Source: Pollenia angustigena | Taxonomy: Eukaryota; Arthropoda; Insecta; Diptera; Polleniidae | Length of the DNA stretch: 64,000 nt | Assembly (NCBI GenBank): GCA_930367215.1 | Contig: OV884056.1 | Coordinates: forward strand, 121,022,053 to 121,086,052 | Direction: 5' to 3' | In this document: positions 21,065 to 32,819 of the stretch, piece by piece | Layout: each line of letters opens with the position of its first letter | How positions within the stretch are numbered: position 1 is the first letter of the stretch | Notes under the pieces: model-generated | What the model saw: the letters and a program-made list of their open reading frames with translations, nothing else | Told to the model about the DNA's origin: nothing | Database searches by the model: none | Position numbers and translations under genes: made by a program

Positions 21065-23507
21065 ATGCAACAAATTTCTACTTTAAAAGTTAACGATCTC
21101 AAGAAGCTTTTGGCGGAACGAGATTTACCAACGCAAGGTACCAAAGCGGAATTGATTAAATGTTAAATAGATATGGAAGAATCAGAAGATCAAAGTGTGC
21201 GCTCGCAAATTGAGGATTTACGCAGTATGTTAGAAAGTTTGATGACTGTCGTTCAACAACAGGCGAATAATAACGTGCGAACTTCAGATCAAATGCGAAG
21301 TGTTGAACGTGAGCCAGTGGCGGTAGCCCAACGTCAAGAGCCTAGACGACGTAATATGTTTAGCGTCAAGGAAATAGCGGATACTCTACCAGAATACGAC
21401 CCAACAAAAGATTCAATTTTCGGCGTGGAGCAGTTTATCGACAGAGTTGAAAAGTCAATGCGAGCATACGATTATGATGAAAGCTGTATGATGCAAGCGG
21501 TTTATGGCAAGTTAAAAGGTCCTGCAAAGCTTTGGCTTGACGCGTCAGCGGATATATATACGTAACATGGCGAGAACTGGCAATTGCGTTAAAAGAGGAG
21601 TTTGGTACTCTACCGGATGAAGCTGACATACATTCAATGATGGCAAAAGCAACACGAAAACCTGATGAGGCCGTGAACGAATATTACTTTAGAATGAGTG
21701 CTTTAGGTCGACGCTATGGCTTAGGTGCAGTGATGTTATACGTAGGGAAAAATCCCTATTGGTAGAGACTTTCTTCTAAAAAAAATAGCCGTAGGGAAAA
21801 AAGGACGGATTTTTTGAAATCATTAAAATGTAGGGACTTTTAAATAATGTAGCGAACATAGAATACAAATAAAATTGTTAATACGGCAATATTTAAAATT
21901 GCTTAATTTCTTTGAGTCGTCGCTTGCCGTCATTTCAGCTTTGATTTTAACGTTAATATGAGAAAATCGCTTTTACAAGAATGGAGATCTTTTGAAATCA
22001 ATTTTCCAAAACAATAAATACGCAATTTGTAAAAGATGGGTATCAAAAAGTGTTGAATTAAGGTCACCAAAATTAAAATTTTGAATGAAGATAACTTTGA
22101 CTTATCACTGCCACATGCCAATACAAATAGCGAAATGATTTTTTATATCATCACTGATGTGTTGGCGCAAAGGTAAGAAATGAGTCATAAGATTTTATCT
22201 TCAATTTGCATAAGCGGATTATACAGCGGATTTTACAAGACGAGTGTAGAAATTGTATTGTGTACCAAAACTTATTTAAATAAAAATGGTATCCTTACAC
22301 CTGTACAAATTGATACGGGCAACCAATTTATTTTTCTAGTATCCAAACAAAATCCAAAAGAACATAATGTAATTTTAAGTGAATTTCTATCACTTTTTCG
22401 AATATAAATGATACACTCGTTGTGAATCCAATGAATCACATCAAATAATGATTTGTGATTTTCTGATCCCTATTTAATTGTAGTTTTTATAATAATTTTA
22501 TTTTTGGTATTATTTTTCAATCGTAAATTATATACATAAATACTTATGTAGTTTTTGATTATATTTTAAATCATTTTTTATCGTCATATTTTTGAATTTT
22601 TTCTCTGATTTTTGATGTTTTGAATAAATTTTATTTTAGAACCAAACAAAAGTTATCGGGTTCTCGTTCTCGTTTTCATTTTTTGATTTTCATTAATTGA
22701 AAACAATTTTTGGGCTTCATTGATCAAGTGATAAATCAGTTTTTAATCGTCAAAAGTGATCTGAGAATACTCAATTAGGTTATTTTTACAAAAAAGATCG
22801 CTGAAATGCTTGCTGGGAACAACTTTAAATAAAATGTATATACATTAATACAAATGCTCTTATTTGTATTTATATTTAATAATTTAAAAGTTGTAGGGAT
22901 TTTTGTAGAGGCAAATCTTTTAACGCGTAGGGAAAAATAGGGATTTTTTACGGGCTGCGTAAGGAATTTTCAAAAAAGTTTATAACATCACTGCTTAGGT
23001 GAGTCTTCAATTGTAAAATACACTCGTGATGGCTTGAAACATCGTGAGTGCCAGGTGGCAATTGCTACAGTTCGATTTAGGTCGATAAAAGATATGCGCG
23101 TAGCATTAGACGGATATTTTGCAAATATTGCAAGTTGCTCGTCTAGCGGTAAACAAACGATAGCACCGAAACGTTACGATTATGGCACTGAAAACGTAAA
23201 GAAAATATCTGAAAACGAGGTGAAAATGGTAAAGGAACGCAAACCAGTAGTATGCTTCAACTTTTCAGAAACGGGCCATATATCTAGCGCATGTTTAAAA
23301 CCACAGCGTCGTAGAAGATGCAAAGATTGCAATCGCGTTCATCCAAAAGGTTCACCTGAAAATTGTGGTAAGTCCATTGATAGAAATGTAAACCATATAA
23401 GGAAATATAATACGGATAAGAAGGTGATAATCAATGGTGTGAAAATGTGTGCATTAATTGACTCCGGCAGTGAATGCAGCATGATACGAAAATCCACAGC
23501 AGCATAA
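21065..23507 (+). pseudogene. gag: Second Gypsy element: Gag with SAP domain, and start of protease; split by hAT
   Basis: The frame begins MQQISTLKVNDLKKLLAER, which fits a SAP-type DNA-binding motif at the N-terminus. It is cut by a stop at 21164 and resumes at once (MEESED). The capsid-like part includes LPEYDPTKDSIFGVEQFIDRV and KLKGPAKLWLD. A frameshift at about 21560 precedes a segment that is then interrupted by an hAT element (21728-22993). After it the frame continues to a zinc knuckle (CFNFSETGHISSAC, second cysteine lost) and to a protease active site, LIDSGSECS, near 23456. Everything is clearly dead, and older than the first Gypsy element judging by the density of lesions. Confidence 0.85.
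21728..22993. mobile_element. Non-autonomous hAT element inside Gypsy gag
   Basis: The 1266-bp element has a perfect 13-bp terminal inverted repeat, CAGTGATGTTATA. It is flanked by a perfect 8-bp target duplication, CTTAGGTG (21720-21727 and 22994-23001). The motif GTAGGGA occurs several times near both ends (about 21741, 21792, 21831, 22890, 22927), as expected of subterminal transposase-binding sites. Removing it and one duplication restores the flanking Gag frame. No transposase is recognised; a 75-codon frame (22180-22407) has no known features. Confidence 0.95.
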
Positions 23508-25533
23508 ATCGACGATGATAGAAAATTATGTAACGTACGTATTAATGGAGTTTGCGGTGGAAAACGAACATTAAGTGAAAGTGTTACGGTAAATATTGCT
23601 ATTGATGATGTTAAAGTGGTGGCAGATTTAGCGGATGACGACATCTTAACAACAGATATTCTAATCGGTAACGACATCTTTACAAACAATGAAGTACGTC
23701 TAATTTGTAAAAATAATGGACAGCGATTTGAATATTTAAATGCGATTGAAACGAAAACGAACGAGCCAGTGCAAATGAAAATACCGGACGTTAAATACGG
23801 TGATATTGATGTTACAACACAAACGAATTTATTTAAACTAATTGACGAATATCGAGATGTTTTCGGCAAATAGGTTAGTGAAATCGGGCTCACAAATGCA
23901 GTACAAATGAAAATCAGCTTAACGACGAATGAGCCCATCGTATCGAAAACATACCGCCTTCCAGCAGTGAAAAAAGAATCGGTAAGGAAAATAATTAACG
24001 AGCTTCTGGATAACGATATCGTCAAAAAGTCAACGTCAGAGTACGCAAGCCTATCGTGTTAGTAAAAAAGAAAAAGGGTACCGATCATTTGTGTATTTAC
24101 TATCGACGCTTAAATCAACACATGGTTAAGGAAGTTTTTCCAACCCCGAACATCGAGAAAGGTTTGCAAGAAGTGATGAAGTTTACGTATTATACCATGT
24201 TATATTTGAACAGCGTATACTATCAAATACCAATAGAGGAGAGCAGCCAGAAGTTTACCGCATTCGTGACACCGGACGGTATTTACGAGTTTAAGCCATT
24301 TGGCCTTAAGAACGCACCAGCTGTTTTCCAACGACTAATGGCATTAATAAGGGAAAAAACTCAAGAAGGTGATGTTATTCATTATATGGATGACATTGTG
24401 GTCGGTAGCAACGAAATAAGCGAAAGAAGGTGATGTTATTCATTATATGGATGACATTGTGGTCGGTAGCAACGAAATAAGCGAAATGTTTGAGAAATTA
24501 CGTCGTGTCTTTAACGTTTTGCGTGACCTGAAATTAACGATCAACGTCAAAAAATGCGAGTTCCTAAAACAATCGATTGAGTTTTTAGGACATCAAATTC
24601 ATAGTGGAGGTAAGAGTCCATGTGCAGCAAAAACAAATGCGATACTAGAATTCCCCACACCATAAAATATAAGGGAAGTACGACAAATTCTGGGGTTAAG
24701 CGGGTACTTCCGAAAATTTGTACCAGGATACGCTTTAACTTCCGAACCTTTACGTTGTCTATTAAAAAAGGATGCGCATTTCCAATGGAATGACGAACAT
24801 GAAAAGGCTTTTCGAACGTTAAAAGAAAGCCTTATATCGAGCCCTGTAATAATCGGTTACAAAACCGAGGCTGAACATCAGATACATACGGATGCAAGCG
24901 CAATTGGCCTGGCTGGTATGCTATTACAAGGTGAAAATACAACATGGAAACCTGTAGCATTTTTCAATAGATCAACAACTAACGACGAATGAAAGTATCA
25001 CAGCTACGAACTTGAAGCTTAAGCGGTGGTTGAAACTCTTGAGCGATTTCGTTATTACGTATACGGTAAGAAGATAACTGTTGTTACAGATTGTAACTCG
25101 ATGAGAACGACAATGCAGAAAAAAGAGTTGACACCAAGACTAGCAAGGTGGTGGTTGCGGATTCAAGATTTTGATATCTAGATCGAACATAGATCTGGCC
25201 AACGGATGCAACATGTCGACGCATTAAGCCGAGCACCATACGAAGAATCACGTATTCCTGACACGGCATCATTACGAATTGCGAAAACGACGGTTAGCAA
25301 TAGTGATGTCTTATTTTTCATGCAACCTCAAGGTGACAACATTTGTAAAATAATTGAAAAGGCTAACGAGCGATATGATAAACAACACTCGCAACCTAAC
25401 AAGTACAAAGTAGGTGACAACAAAACTCTAAATAATGATGACGAAGACGAAGACAACTCTCCTGCCCCAATCGAGGTCGATTGTAATGAAAGGATGGCCG
25501 ACTGTAAGAGCACGATTGCTTAAAAACCAATTG
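23508..25533 (+). pseudogene. pol: Second Gypsy element: Pol remnant without integrase core
   Basis: The remnant carries the end of protease (ILIGNDIF near 23659), then RT with KKKGTDHLCIYYRRLN, KPFGLKNAPAVFQRLM and the catalytic HYMDD near 24376-24396. The tether region follows in another frame (EVRQILGLSGYFRKF near 24675-24720), then RNase H (DASAIGLAGMLLQ near 24892, DALSRAP near 25216). Several stops interrupt it (23505, 23871, 24664, 24991, 25021, 25180). After RNase H the frame passes directly to a short segment like an integrase C-terminal tail (KANERYDKQHSQPNKYKVGD), so the zinc finger and catalytic core are deleted. A 61-bp tandem duplication also disrupts RT. Confidence 0.85.
24364..24485 (+). 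repeat. 61-bp tandem duplication across the RT active site
   Basis: Bases 24364-24424 are repeated at 24425-24485. Each unit contains the codons for HYMDD and VVGSNEISE. As 61 is not a multiple of three, the duplication shifts the frame. The two units look identical, so it is recent relative to the age of the element. Confidence 0.95.
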
Positions 25534-25710
25534 TTGAGGGAGTTGACGAGAAACACTCAAAGTGATCAGACGTGCGCGGAACAACTATTTTTATATTTAC
25601 ACTCTTTTCTTCTATTTTATTATATTTTGTATTTTAGCATGTAAGAAATGTATTAAATTAATTATCCTGACAAATGTGTTTAATTTAAATGTAAGAAAAC
25701 GGCTTCTTAT

Positions 25711-25885
25711 ACTTGGTTTTTGCTTAAGTCAACCTTTTGTTAACATTGATGCTACAGATAAGTACATATACTAAGGAATGATCCTATACACTACCAGAAT
25801 ATCTTGTATTAGAATCATTCCTAAGTATATGTTCACATCTATAGTATCAATGTTAACCAAAGGTTGGCTTAAGCAAAAACCAAGT
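25711..25885. repeat. Long foldback hairpin (arms about 73 bp)
   Basis: The left arm starts ACTTGGTTTTTGCTTAAG and is matched by the reverse complement ending CTTAAGCAAAAACCAAGT. About 73 bp pair with few mismatches around a loop of about 28 bp. It may be a foldback MITE or, if transcribed, a source of small RNA. No flanking duplication is clear. Confidence 0.8.
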
Positions 25886-26890
25886 GAAATATTTAAAGAA
25901 TGGGACTATTGCAAAAAAGCTTTATAAAACAGGGATCGTAACAGTTATTCCGCTTTTCATAAACGTCAGATGATAACTGTTTTTTTTTTATTAAATATTA
26001 GACGTCGCTCGTGACCAATAGTTTTATTAAAAAATTATTGGTTTTTGCAAGACGTTTGGCTAGATCAAACACCATTTAACTGTTTTTAAATATTATTGTA
26101 CAATTCTGCTACATATTGTATCCATTCGAAACGTTTGCCGTGTTTAGTTTTTACTAAAAACTTTTTAGCAAATTTGTTAAAGCATAAAGAGTGTCTGATT
26201 CCCCACAAGTGTAAAGAGCACACACTAAAGAGGTCACTGTGCGATCAAGAAGTGCTCGATTTGTGTTTTTCGCTTCAATTTGCAAAATACTGTAAAATAT
26301 AAAAAAAAGATGACTTAATTTTATTTAAAAACTAATTTTCATGATAACATACCTCTGAATATCGTATAACCAACTCTGGCTCCCTACAATGCAATCAAAT
26401 CAAGTTGACTGCTGTACGTACGCGTTTACACCATTCACTGCAGGGGGTAGAATTAACACGGAAAAATGTTTTCGCTGGTTTTTCTGCTGGTAACATAGCA
26501 TATGCTGTACCCTCGGCGGCATTGTGAGTATGTTTTTCTAAACACTCTAAAAAGCATAATAAAATGCGAAATTTTTTTTGTATATCCATAACATTTTGTT
26601 AATTTTTAAGAGAGTGGCAAACCTTCCTTTTCGCATAAAGCGAGCATATTTCATAATAATACCTTCGATGTCAAGGAAAGTTTCTTCTGGTTTTCCCAAA
26701 GTTGTCCGCAATTTTGCAGAACCCAATAACGAGCTACTTCATATTGTAAATGATAAGACAGTAGTTGCTGATTTTTTTGCAAAGTCCACAGATATTCTAC
26801 GAATATAATTATTATTATATTTGAATATTATCTCTGAAACGTGCATTGCAACATTTTTCGAAGAAGGTGAATCTTGATGTTGTTTAAGCA
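25886..26890. other. Interval without a recognised gene
   Basis: About 1 kb contains several open frames of 60-76 codons on both strands. The minus-strand frame at 26395-26589 has a cysteine-containing, less AT-biased composition and continues with stops toward 26140, which might be a decayed coding sequence. I do not recognise it. Confidence 0.35.
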
Positions 26891-26939
26891 AATGGGATAT
26901 ATTGATTCCTATGGTTCCAAGTTGGAACAAAGGGCCGTT

Positions 26940-29273
26940 ACGAAATCCTTCCATCCGGATCTATCCTGTGCCATTAGTCTTATTTCAGACCAGGTTTTTC
27001 CTGTTTTGCTAATTTCTGATTCTAGTAGCCTTCTCTAGGTGTTAGCGGGTCTACCTCTTCCCCTGCTGCCTTGAGGATTTCAGTCAATTGCCATTTTCGA
27101 TATATCATCATGAGGTCTTCTTAGGATATGGCCAATCCAGCTCCATCTCCTTTTTGCAATTTTTAAACGGATTGGTGTTTCGCCTGTTCTTTGCCACAGG
27201 TTGCTATTGGAAACTACGTTCGGCCAAAAAATTCTCAATATTTTTCGCAATGTCGTTTTCCGTACAGTTCCAGGATTCACATCCATATAGCAAGGTAGAG
27301 CGAACATTGGAGGAGAAAAGACGCAGCTTAGTACCTGTATTTATTTGTGGTAATTTCCATATTCTCTGTAGTGCTCCGAATGACTGCTTTGCCTTTTTTT
27401 ATGCGATATGCAATATCTTCAAGGGAGCCGCCCGTGGAGGAAATTATGCTTCCTAAGTAGCAAAACGATTGCACATCCTCGAGCTCTATGTTGTTGACCC
27501 TGAGCTTAGAGAGATTAGTTGTGTTGATGCGTATAACCTTTGTTTTGTCGATGTTAATATGAAGACCAACATTCGATGCTAGCTGGTGTATCTGTTCCAA
27601 TTTGGCTGATATGTCGGTAAAGTTATGCACGAGTAAGCAGATATCATCAGCATAGTCCAGATCTTCTAATCGACTATTCATACCCCATGTGACGCCTCTT
27701 CTAGTGCGAGTTGATTGCTGCATTATTGAGTCCAGTACAATATTGAATAACAGCGGGGAAAGGATACATCCCTGTCGTACACCAGTACTTACACCAATCG
27801 GGTTGCCTAACACGCGTTCATGCAGTACCCGGCTTGTTGAGTTGCTATACAAAGCTTTAATAATGTCGATAAGCTCAGGTGGAACTCCATTGCATGCCAA
27901 ATTGCCTGATGGTGGATTGTATCGAAGGCCCTGGCAAAGTCGATAAATATCAAATATAGAGCAGAACGCCATTCCACTGATTGCTCCACTATGATCCGTA
28001 GGGTATTTATGTGATCAATGCAAGATCGATGTGATCTGAAACCGGCTTGTTTCTTTCGAAGATCTGTTGCAATTGATGATGACAATCTAGCATGGATTAT
28101 ATAAGCTAACACCTTATTAACCATAGCCAGAAGAGTAATACCCCTCCAGTTTTTGCATTCTGTTAGGTCACCTTTCTTGGGTAGTTTGATTATCACCCCC
28201 TCACTCAGTTCAGCAGGAAGACAGTGGGATGTCCAAAAGTCCCTGATAATAGGTCCGATTATTGCAGCACTTAGAACCGGATCAGCCTTAAGCAGATCAG
28301 GATTGATGTTGTCCACGCCTGGTGCCTTGCCATTCTTCAGTGCACGTATAGCATTAGCAATCACGCTGGACAGGTTGTACTTATGTCAGATCTGACCTCA
28401 TGTGAGGTACAGTGACATTGCCACACAGTTGTGGGTTGCGGAATTGACAGTATGCCGGCATAATAGTCGGACCATATTGCCAGTTGCCGCTCTACTTCAA
28501 TACGTCGTAACGTCTTGATAAAGATTGTGTTGTTTCCCGCCGGATCGCGGATATCCTCAGTCGTAACTCTCCTACAAGTAGATGGTGGTATGAGGCTCCG
28601 TCTGCACCACGCCTATTGCGCACATCCAGTAAAGAGCCACGCCACTTTTTGCTGATCGCAATGTGGTCAATTTGGTTTTCCGTTCTGTGGTCAGGGGAAA
28701 CCCAGGTTACCTTATGCACGTCCCTGTGAGGAAAGATAGTGCCACCGATAGTAAGACCATTACTTACACATATTCCCGTAAGTAATTCGCCGTTCTCGTT
28801 CATTTGCCCCAGTACATGAGTACCCATTACTGACTCCATATTTGTGTTTACCGAGCCCACCTGTGCGTTGAAATCGCCGGTTAAAAGTAAAATGTCACCA
28901 CTAGGCGTTTCCTTTATTACCTTCTCCAGAAGGCTGTAGAAGTCTTCTTTGTCGTTAGGGTCTGAAATTTCAATGGGGGCATAACATTGAATACACGTGA
29001 TATTACGTGCCCGGGTGTGAAGGCGGATGGATATTATTCTATAAGAGTGAGGTGTCGATGCCATAAGGGTCCTCTTCTCATCTTTGGAAAGAAGGAAACC
29101 TAAGCCACTTGCAGGGGGGAGCCCACTTGGCCTGCCAGAGTATAAAAAGGTAATGTCACCGACTGTTGTTATTGTGTCATTATCAGGCCATCTTGTTTCA
29201 CATAAGCCAAGGAAGAGAAGGTTGTAGTTTCTGAATTCCCTGCAAATCTGGGCCAGTCTTGATGGCTCTAGAA
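26940..29273 (-). pseudogene. RTE-like endonuclease/RT protein, frameshifted
   Basis: From high to low coordinates: endonuclease motifs LGLCETRWPD (near 29190), TGDFNAQVG (near 28885), NQIDHIAIS (near 28665) and GADGASYHHLL, where the usual SDHH aspartate is tyrosine. RT follows with GKAPGVDNINPDLLK, DFARAFDTIHH, GVRQGCILSPLLFN and catalytic YADD near 27650. The C-terminal IFWPN and WIGHILRR region lies at 27080-27307, ending near 26940. The protein is spread over at least four frames with several shifts, so it is inactive. Domain order and motifs match RTE-clade elements; the exact family is not known to me. Confidence 0.85.
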
Positions 29274-29370
29274 TAGGGCTGCCAGATGTTTGAACCTATC
29301 AACCAGGACACATGGAAAAAATTACACCAACAGAAAAGTTATTTTTTAATACTTATGGGCATTTCCTGGG

Positions 29371-29729
29371 GTCACGAACGTACGTTCGTACGTAATATAG
29401 AAAACAAAACTTTTCCTAGCATTTTTTTTTTCGATTCGATAGCATTTGGGTAGCTCTATGTTTAGTGCAAAAGATGGATTTCATCGATTTTAAGTTTTCA
29501 TAATAAACGTGTGGTCACGAACGTACGCAAAATAGAAGTCAACTTAGGCTGACAGTAGTGAAATGTAGAAATCTGCGCAATGGAACGAAATAAACAAAAG
29601 TGATTAATTTATTTTAAAAGCGTATTAATGTAGGTCTCCATCCAGTATTTACCAAATAAAATATCTCTCTTGGTTTTTGTTTAATTGGCTTATTTACCGG
29701 TCGCGAACGTACGGATCGCGAACGTACGA
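29371..29729. repeat. Repeated CGAACGTACG motif
   Basis: CGAACGTACG occurs near 29375, 29518, 29703 and 29719. The first is part of the palindrome ACGAACGTACGTTCGT, and the copies are preceded by GTC or ATC. The motif is CpG-rich in an AT-rich setting and lies only inside the left part of the hAT element. It may be a protein-binding site. Confidence 0.7.
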
Positions 29730-30008
29730 TTTTTCGATTAGTTTTTTTATTATTATCACCACGCATTTTCCCATAAATGTCTTCAAATTTCCTTAACGAA
29801 AAAACTTAATAATACTCCTCTTACAATTGATTGTAATGGAGAGATTTAGAAGAAAGAGTGTAAACATAAGATATTTCTTGCATGTAAAATGAATATATAA
29901 AAATGTCTTTAGAAGTAGAAAATACAGAAAAATATAAAATTTTCCAGTTTCCAGCCCATATAGCAATAAAAGACGATGATAATCAACATTTTATTTTTTC
30001 ATCCTGTG

Positions 30009-30728
30009 CCCATGTTCTGTAACTCTCGCGTCGAGAAAGTTTTCGATTGAAATGTGTGAAATGAAACAAAAATGACATAAATTGAAACAAACAGCTGTTT
30101 TTCTCACTTAACTGTGTCTGTAACTTTTTTTGACGAGTACAAGCTGTCACGTAAGGAAATTACTAGCCAATTTATAGAAAAAGTGTGTCTGTAACATTTT
30201 GGTGAGAAAAGTTCCCCCTTTGAACTGTCAAATAAACTCACGAATAAAAATGGGGCGAGAAAAAATTTTAACACTAAAAAACATTTAAAAGTGCAAAATG
30301 CAAAGAATAATAATAAATTTTATTCTTGGCACATTTTTCCATGTTTTATTATTTTTCTTTTAATATTTTTATAAAATATACGAATGTCTTCAAAGCTCGT
30401 TTGCATACAACAAACATTAAAGTCGCTCTTTACACAATTTGGTATAGCCGACGGTTGTGTTTTCGCCGCCGTCGTTGAAAATTTTTCAATTTAAGTAAAT
30501 TTCGGTCGCCGTCAACAATATGTGTTACTGGCGTTCTGAACGTCTGCAATGTCACATCGGCTTCGAGTGAAATATTATGACATTTATAACGTAACGACGT
30601 AATCTCTTTTGATAGTTTTCGACATGAGTTACAGACACACATTTTTCTCCCTTTTCGAGAAACGAAGGAATATTTTGTTTCACATCTTTTCGATGCAAGA
30701 AGTTCTCACTAAAGTTACAGAGCATGGG
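30009..30728. mobile_element. Probable nested element with 16-bp inverted ends
   Basis: CCCATGTTCTGTAACT at 30009 is matched by AGTTACAGAGCATGGG ending at 30728, with one mismatch. No target duplication was found. The interior holds a minus-strand frame (30430-30642) with a cysteine pair and a basic tail, unrecognised. It lies within the larger hAT element. Confidence 0.45.
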
Positions 30729-30952
30729 TACTGGTAGACCATTCTGGGGAAATGCCCATATGTGTGTAGTATATCGCACCCTAAATAAATAAATTCTCCA
30801 AAGGCATAGCAAAACTTTCTTCAAATTGGACTTTTTGTATTATCGCCATTTTTACATAAACTGTGGCACTCCTGAAAATTTAAGAATTTTGAGTTGTTAC
30901 AGTTTAGTTTTTATTTTTAAATCCAACAATATATAGAAAAAAAATTAACGTA

Positions 30953-31222
30953 CCAGTAAAAACTTCGCTTACTTTTTAAAAATTAATAGCTTCTTTAACT
31001 CATTATTTTGTAGCGTTCTTCTATAACTACATCTATAACAACTTCTAAAACTACTTTTTTTTTTGATGTATTTAAGTAAAAAAAATAATGACTTACTTTT
31101 GAATAAGTTCATTTTGGACATGCCTTGTAAAATTCATTGGTTCTTTCAGTAGAATTGCAAGTAGTGCTCTTATGTTTTTCTGATTACTTAACGCATTATT
31201 TTGTAGGCGAAGTTTTTACTGG
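30953..31222. mobile_element. Probable MITE with 16-bp perfect inverted ends
   Basis: CCAGTAAAAACTTCGC at 30953 and its exact reverse complement ending at 31222 bound 270 bp. Flanks of the first C (TAACGTAC and GGATGTAC) match only partly, so a target duplication is uncertain. It is nested inside the 29274-31974 hAT element. Confidence 0.5.
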
Positions 31223-31982
31223 GATGTACTTCATGTACATAAAAACGGTGAAAAATAATAAAAAGTTGAGCTTAAAATGTTCTAAACTAAAATAATTTTC
31301 AGAAGATTGCACTTTTTCTAGAACTTTATTTCGGTCTTTGCTATATGTAGTTATAAAACAGGCAGCATGTCATATTAAAGTCAAACTTACATTGAATAAT
31401 ACTCTCCAGTGTTTCAGTCTTTAACGAGTTTCTTTCTAAAGTCCATTGAGCAGACTAAGTACTCAACTTGAAAAAAATCAAACTCTTTTGATTATTCTTC
31501 AACCAACTCGACAACTGTCAAACTAATTAATTGACTAAGCCATACACGCTTTGATATGGACAACGAACGACTCAGTTGACAATTGAATTGAAACGTGTAT
31601 GGGCTGCCCTAGAGAAATCAATTTGTTATCGGTTTTCGATTACTTATAAAAGTTGTTTACACGGTATAACTTTTTACAGCCACTAGTTGAAACAAAAATT
31701 GAAAGAGGATTGACTATCATCTAATATTATTGAAAGCTTTTACCAGCTTTACACCAGATAACAGTTGAATTTAATTAAAGTTCTTTATACAATTACCTTA
31801 TGTTAGCAGTGTTATAACCGAAATCTTAACCTTTGTAAACAACTAAAGCAAAAAACAATTTGTTTGTCTTGACCTGTACAAAAAACCAGGACAATTTAAT
31901 AGTGGACCAGGACACCAGGACAAGTAGTCTAAAACCAGGACAATCCTGGAAAACCAGGACGTATGGCAGGCCTACTCTAGAA

Positions 31983-32440
31983 GCGTTCTGATATTCCATG
32001 TTCCGAATCGTGTCCTTGATTCAAAGCTTAAAGTCGTCAACAGTTGGGGATCATTTTGGATTTCATTCGTTGTGGTTTCTGTAATCATGAGAGTTTAAGA
32101 TGAACCGGTGATTATCCGATCGCATCCGATTCTGGTATCGGGATTGCCGGTTGGAGTATCCAGACATGCTTTATATTCTCCCATCTGGTTATTGGGGTTG
32201 GCTTTTAAATGGCGCCAATTACTCGCTACGTCGCTCCAAGGATCATTGGCAACTCGGGTATTTGCAGGTGCTTCAAAACGAGACCTCCCGAGACTCTCCC
32301 CTTGAAACCGCTGAATTGTCCGCGACTGCTTATTTAATTCGCAGCATCGCAGCATATCTACTGGGGTTTCCACTATCCGCAACCCGTGGAAGCGTCTGGT
32401 TCCACTCAGCTGTGCATCCAAAGGCAGCAAGTACCATGTA
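31983..32440 (-). pseudogene. 5' part of the RTE-like LINE
   Basis: The minus strand encodes RFGTWNIRTLLE just beside the hAT insertion, the N-terminal catalytic-asparagine motif of the endonuclease. It joins the downstream motif when the hAT is removed. Farther upstream a frame (32095-32583) has no recognisable domain and may be untranslated leader. Confidence 0.7.
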
Positions 32441-32819
32441 GTATGTGCTTTAACATATAACATGTAACATAACCACCATCGGCAGAGCAAATGGGATGAT
32501 TGGCGGAAATTATGATTTTTCATACAATAATCTATGATTAATTCCAATAAAGCTTGATGTAAAGTAGAGTATTTGCTCCACAAATCACTGTTCGGCCCAT
32601 GACGATTTTTGATAAGTAACTGCTTTAAAGCTTTAAAGCATACATGCCTATAATTGATAATGTTTGGCAGACCAGGGCTGTTAAGCTAGCCAAATAAAAA
32701 TTTAATAACATTTCACTTCTCATCACAGAATCTACTGTACCCTTTATGTTCAAAGTGGCCACATTTTTATTTTTAATTTAAATTTAATTATTAAATTTTT
32801 TATAATTTAAATTTATAAT

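Larger units (their letters stand above)
29274..31974. mobile_element. hAT-type element, 2.7 kb, inserted in the RTE-like LINE
   Basis: The element is flanked by a perfect 8-bp duplication, CTCTAGAA (29266-29273 and 31975-31982). Its ends are TAGGGCTGCCAGA on the left and the reverse complement of TAGGCCTGCCATA on the right, a 13-bp imperfect inverted repeat. Five copies of CCAGGAC crowd the right end (about 31888-31960) and one lies near the left end. Across the gap the LINE reads continuously (WNIRTLLE to PSRLAQIC). No transposase is seen. Two frames near 30430-30824 on the minus strand are of unknown nature. Confidence 0.92.
26890..32440 (-). mobile_element. RTE-like LINE, minus strand, split by an hAT element
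   Basis: Reading right to left: an upstream segment, the first endonuclease motif (near 32030-31983), the inserted hAT (31974-29274), the rest of the endonuclease, RT, and a C-terminal region ending in ALCSN near 26945. The C-terminal RRWSWIGHILRRP signature is shared with the fragments at 42782, 48287 and 53794, which retain the same ending (ALCSS). The left boundary near 26890 and the right one near 32440 are approximate. No tail or target duplication could be fixed. Confidence 0.8.

Noticed and set aside
23339..24025. A 228-codon minus-strand open frame
   Set aside because: It is antisense to recognisable Gypsy protease and RT sequence and has no motif of its own.
26739..26954. A 71-codon minus-strand frame near the LINE 3' end
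   Set aside because: The LINE C-terminus lies in a different frame there; the composition fits chance.
30430..30824. Two overlapping minus-strand frames with cysteines as a possible transposase
   Set aside because: No catalytic motif is seen and the cysteines do not form a known finger. Left as unrecognised.
31540..31602. Short inverted pair CCATACACG ... CGTGTATGG, possibly related to the TA MITE
   Set aside because: Only nine bases match and neither the rest of the MITE end nor TA flanks are present.
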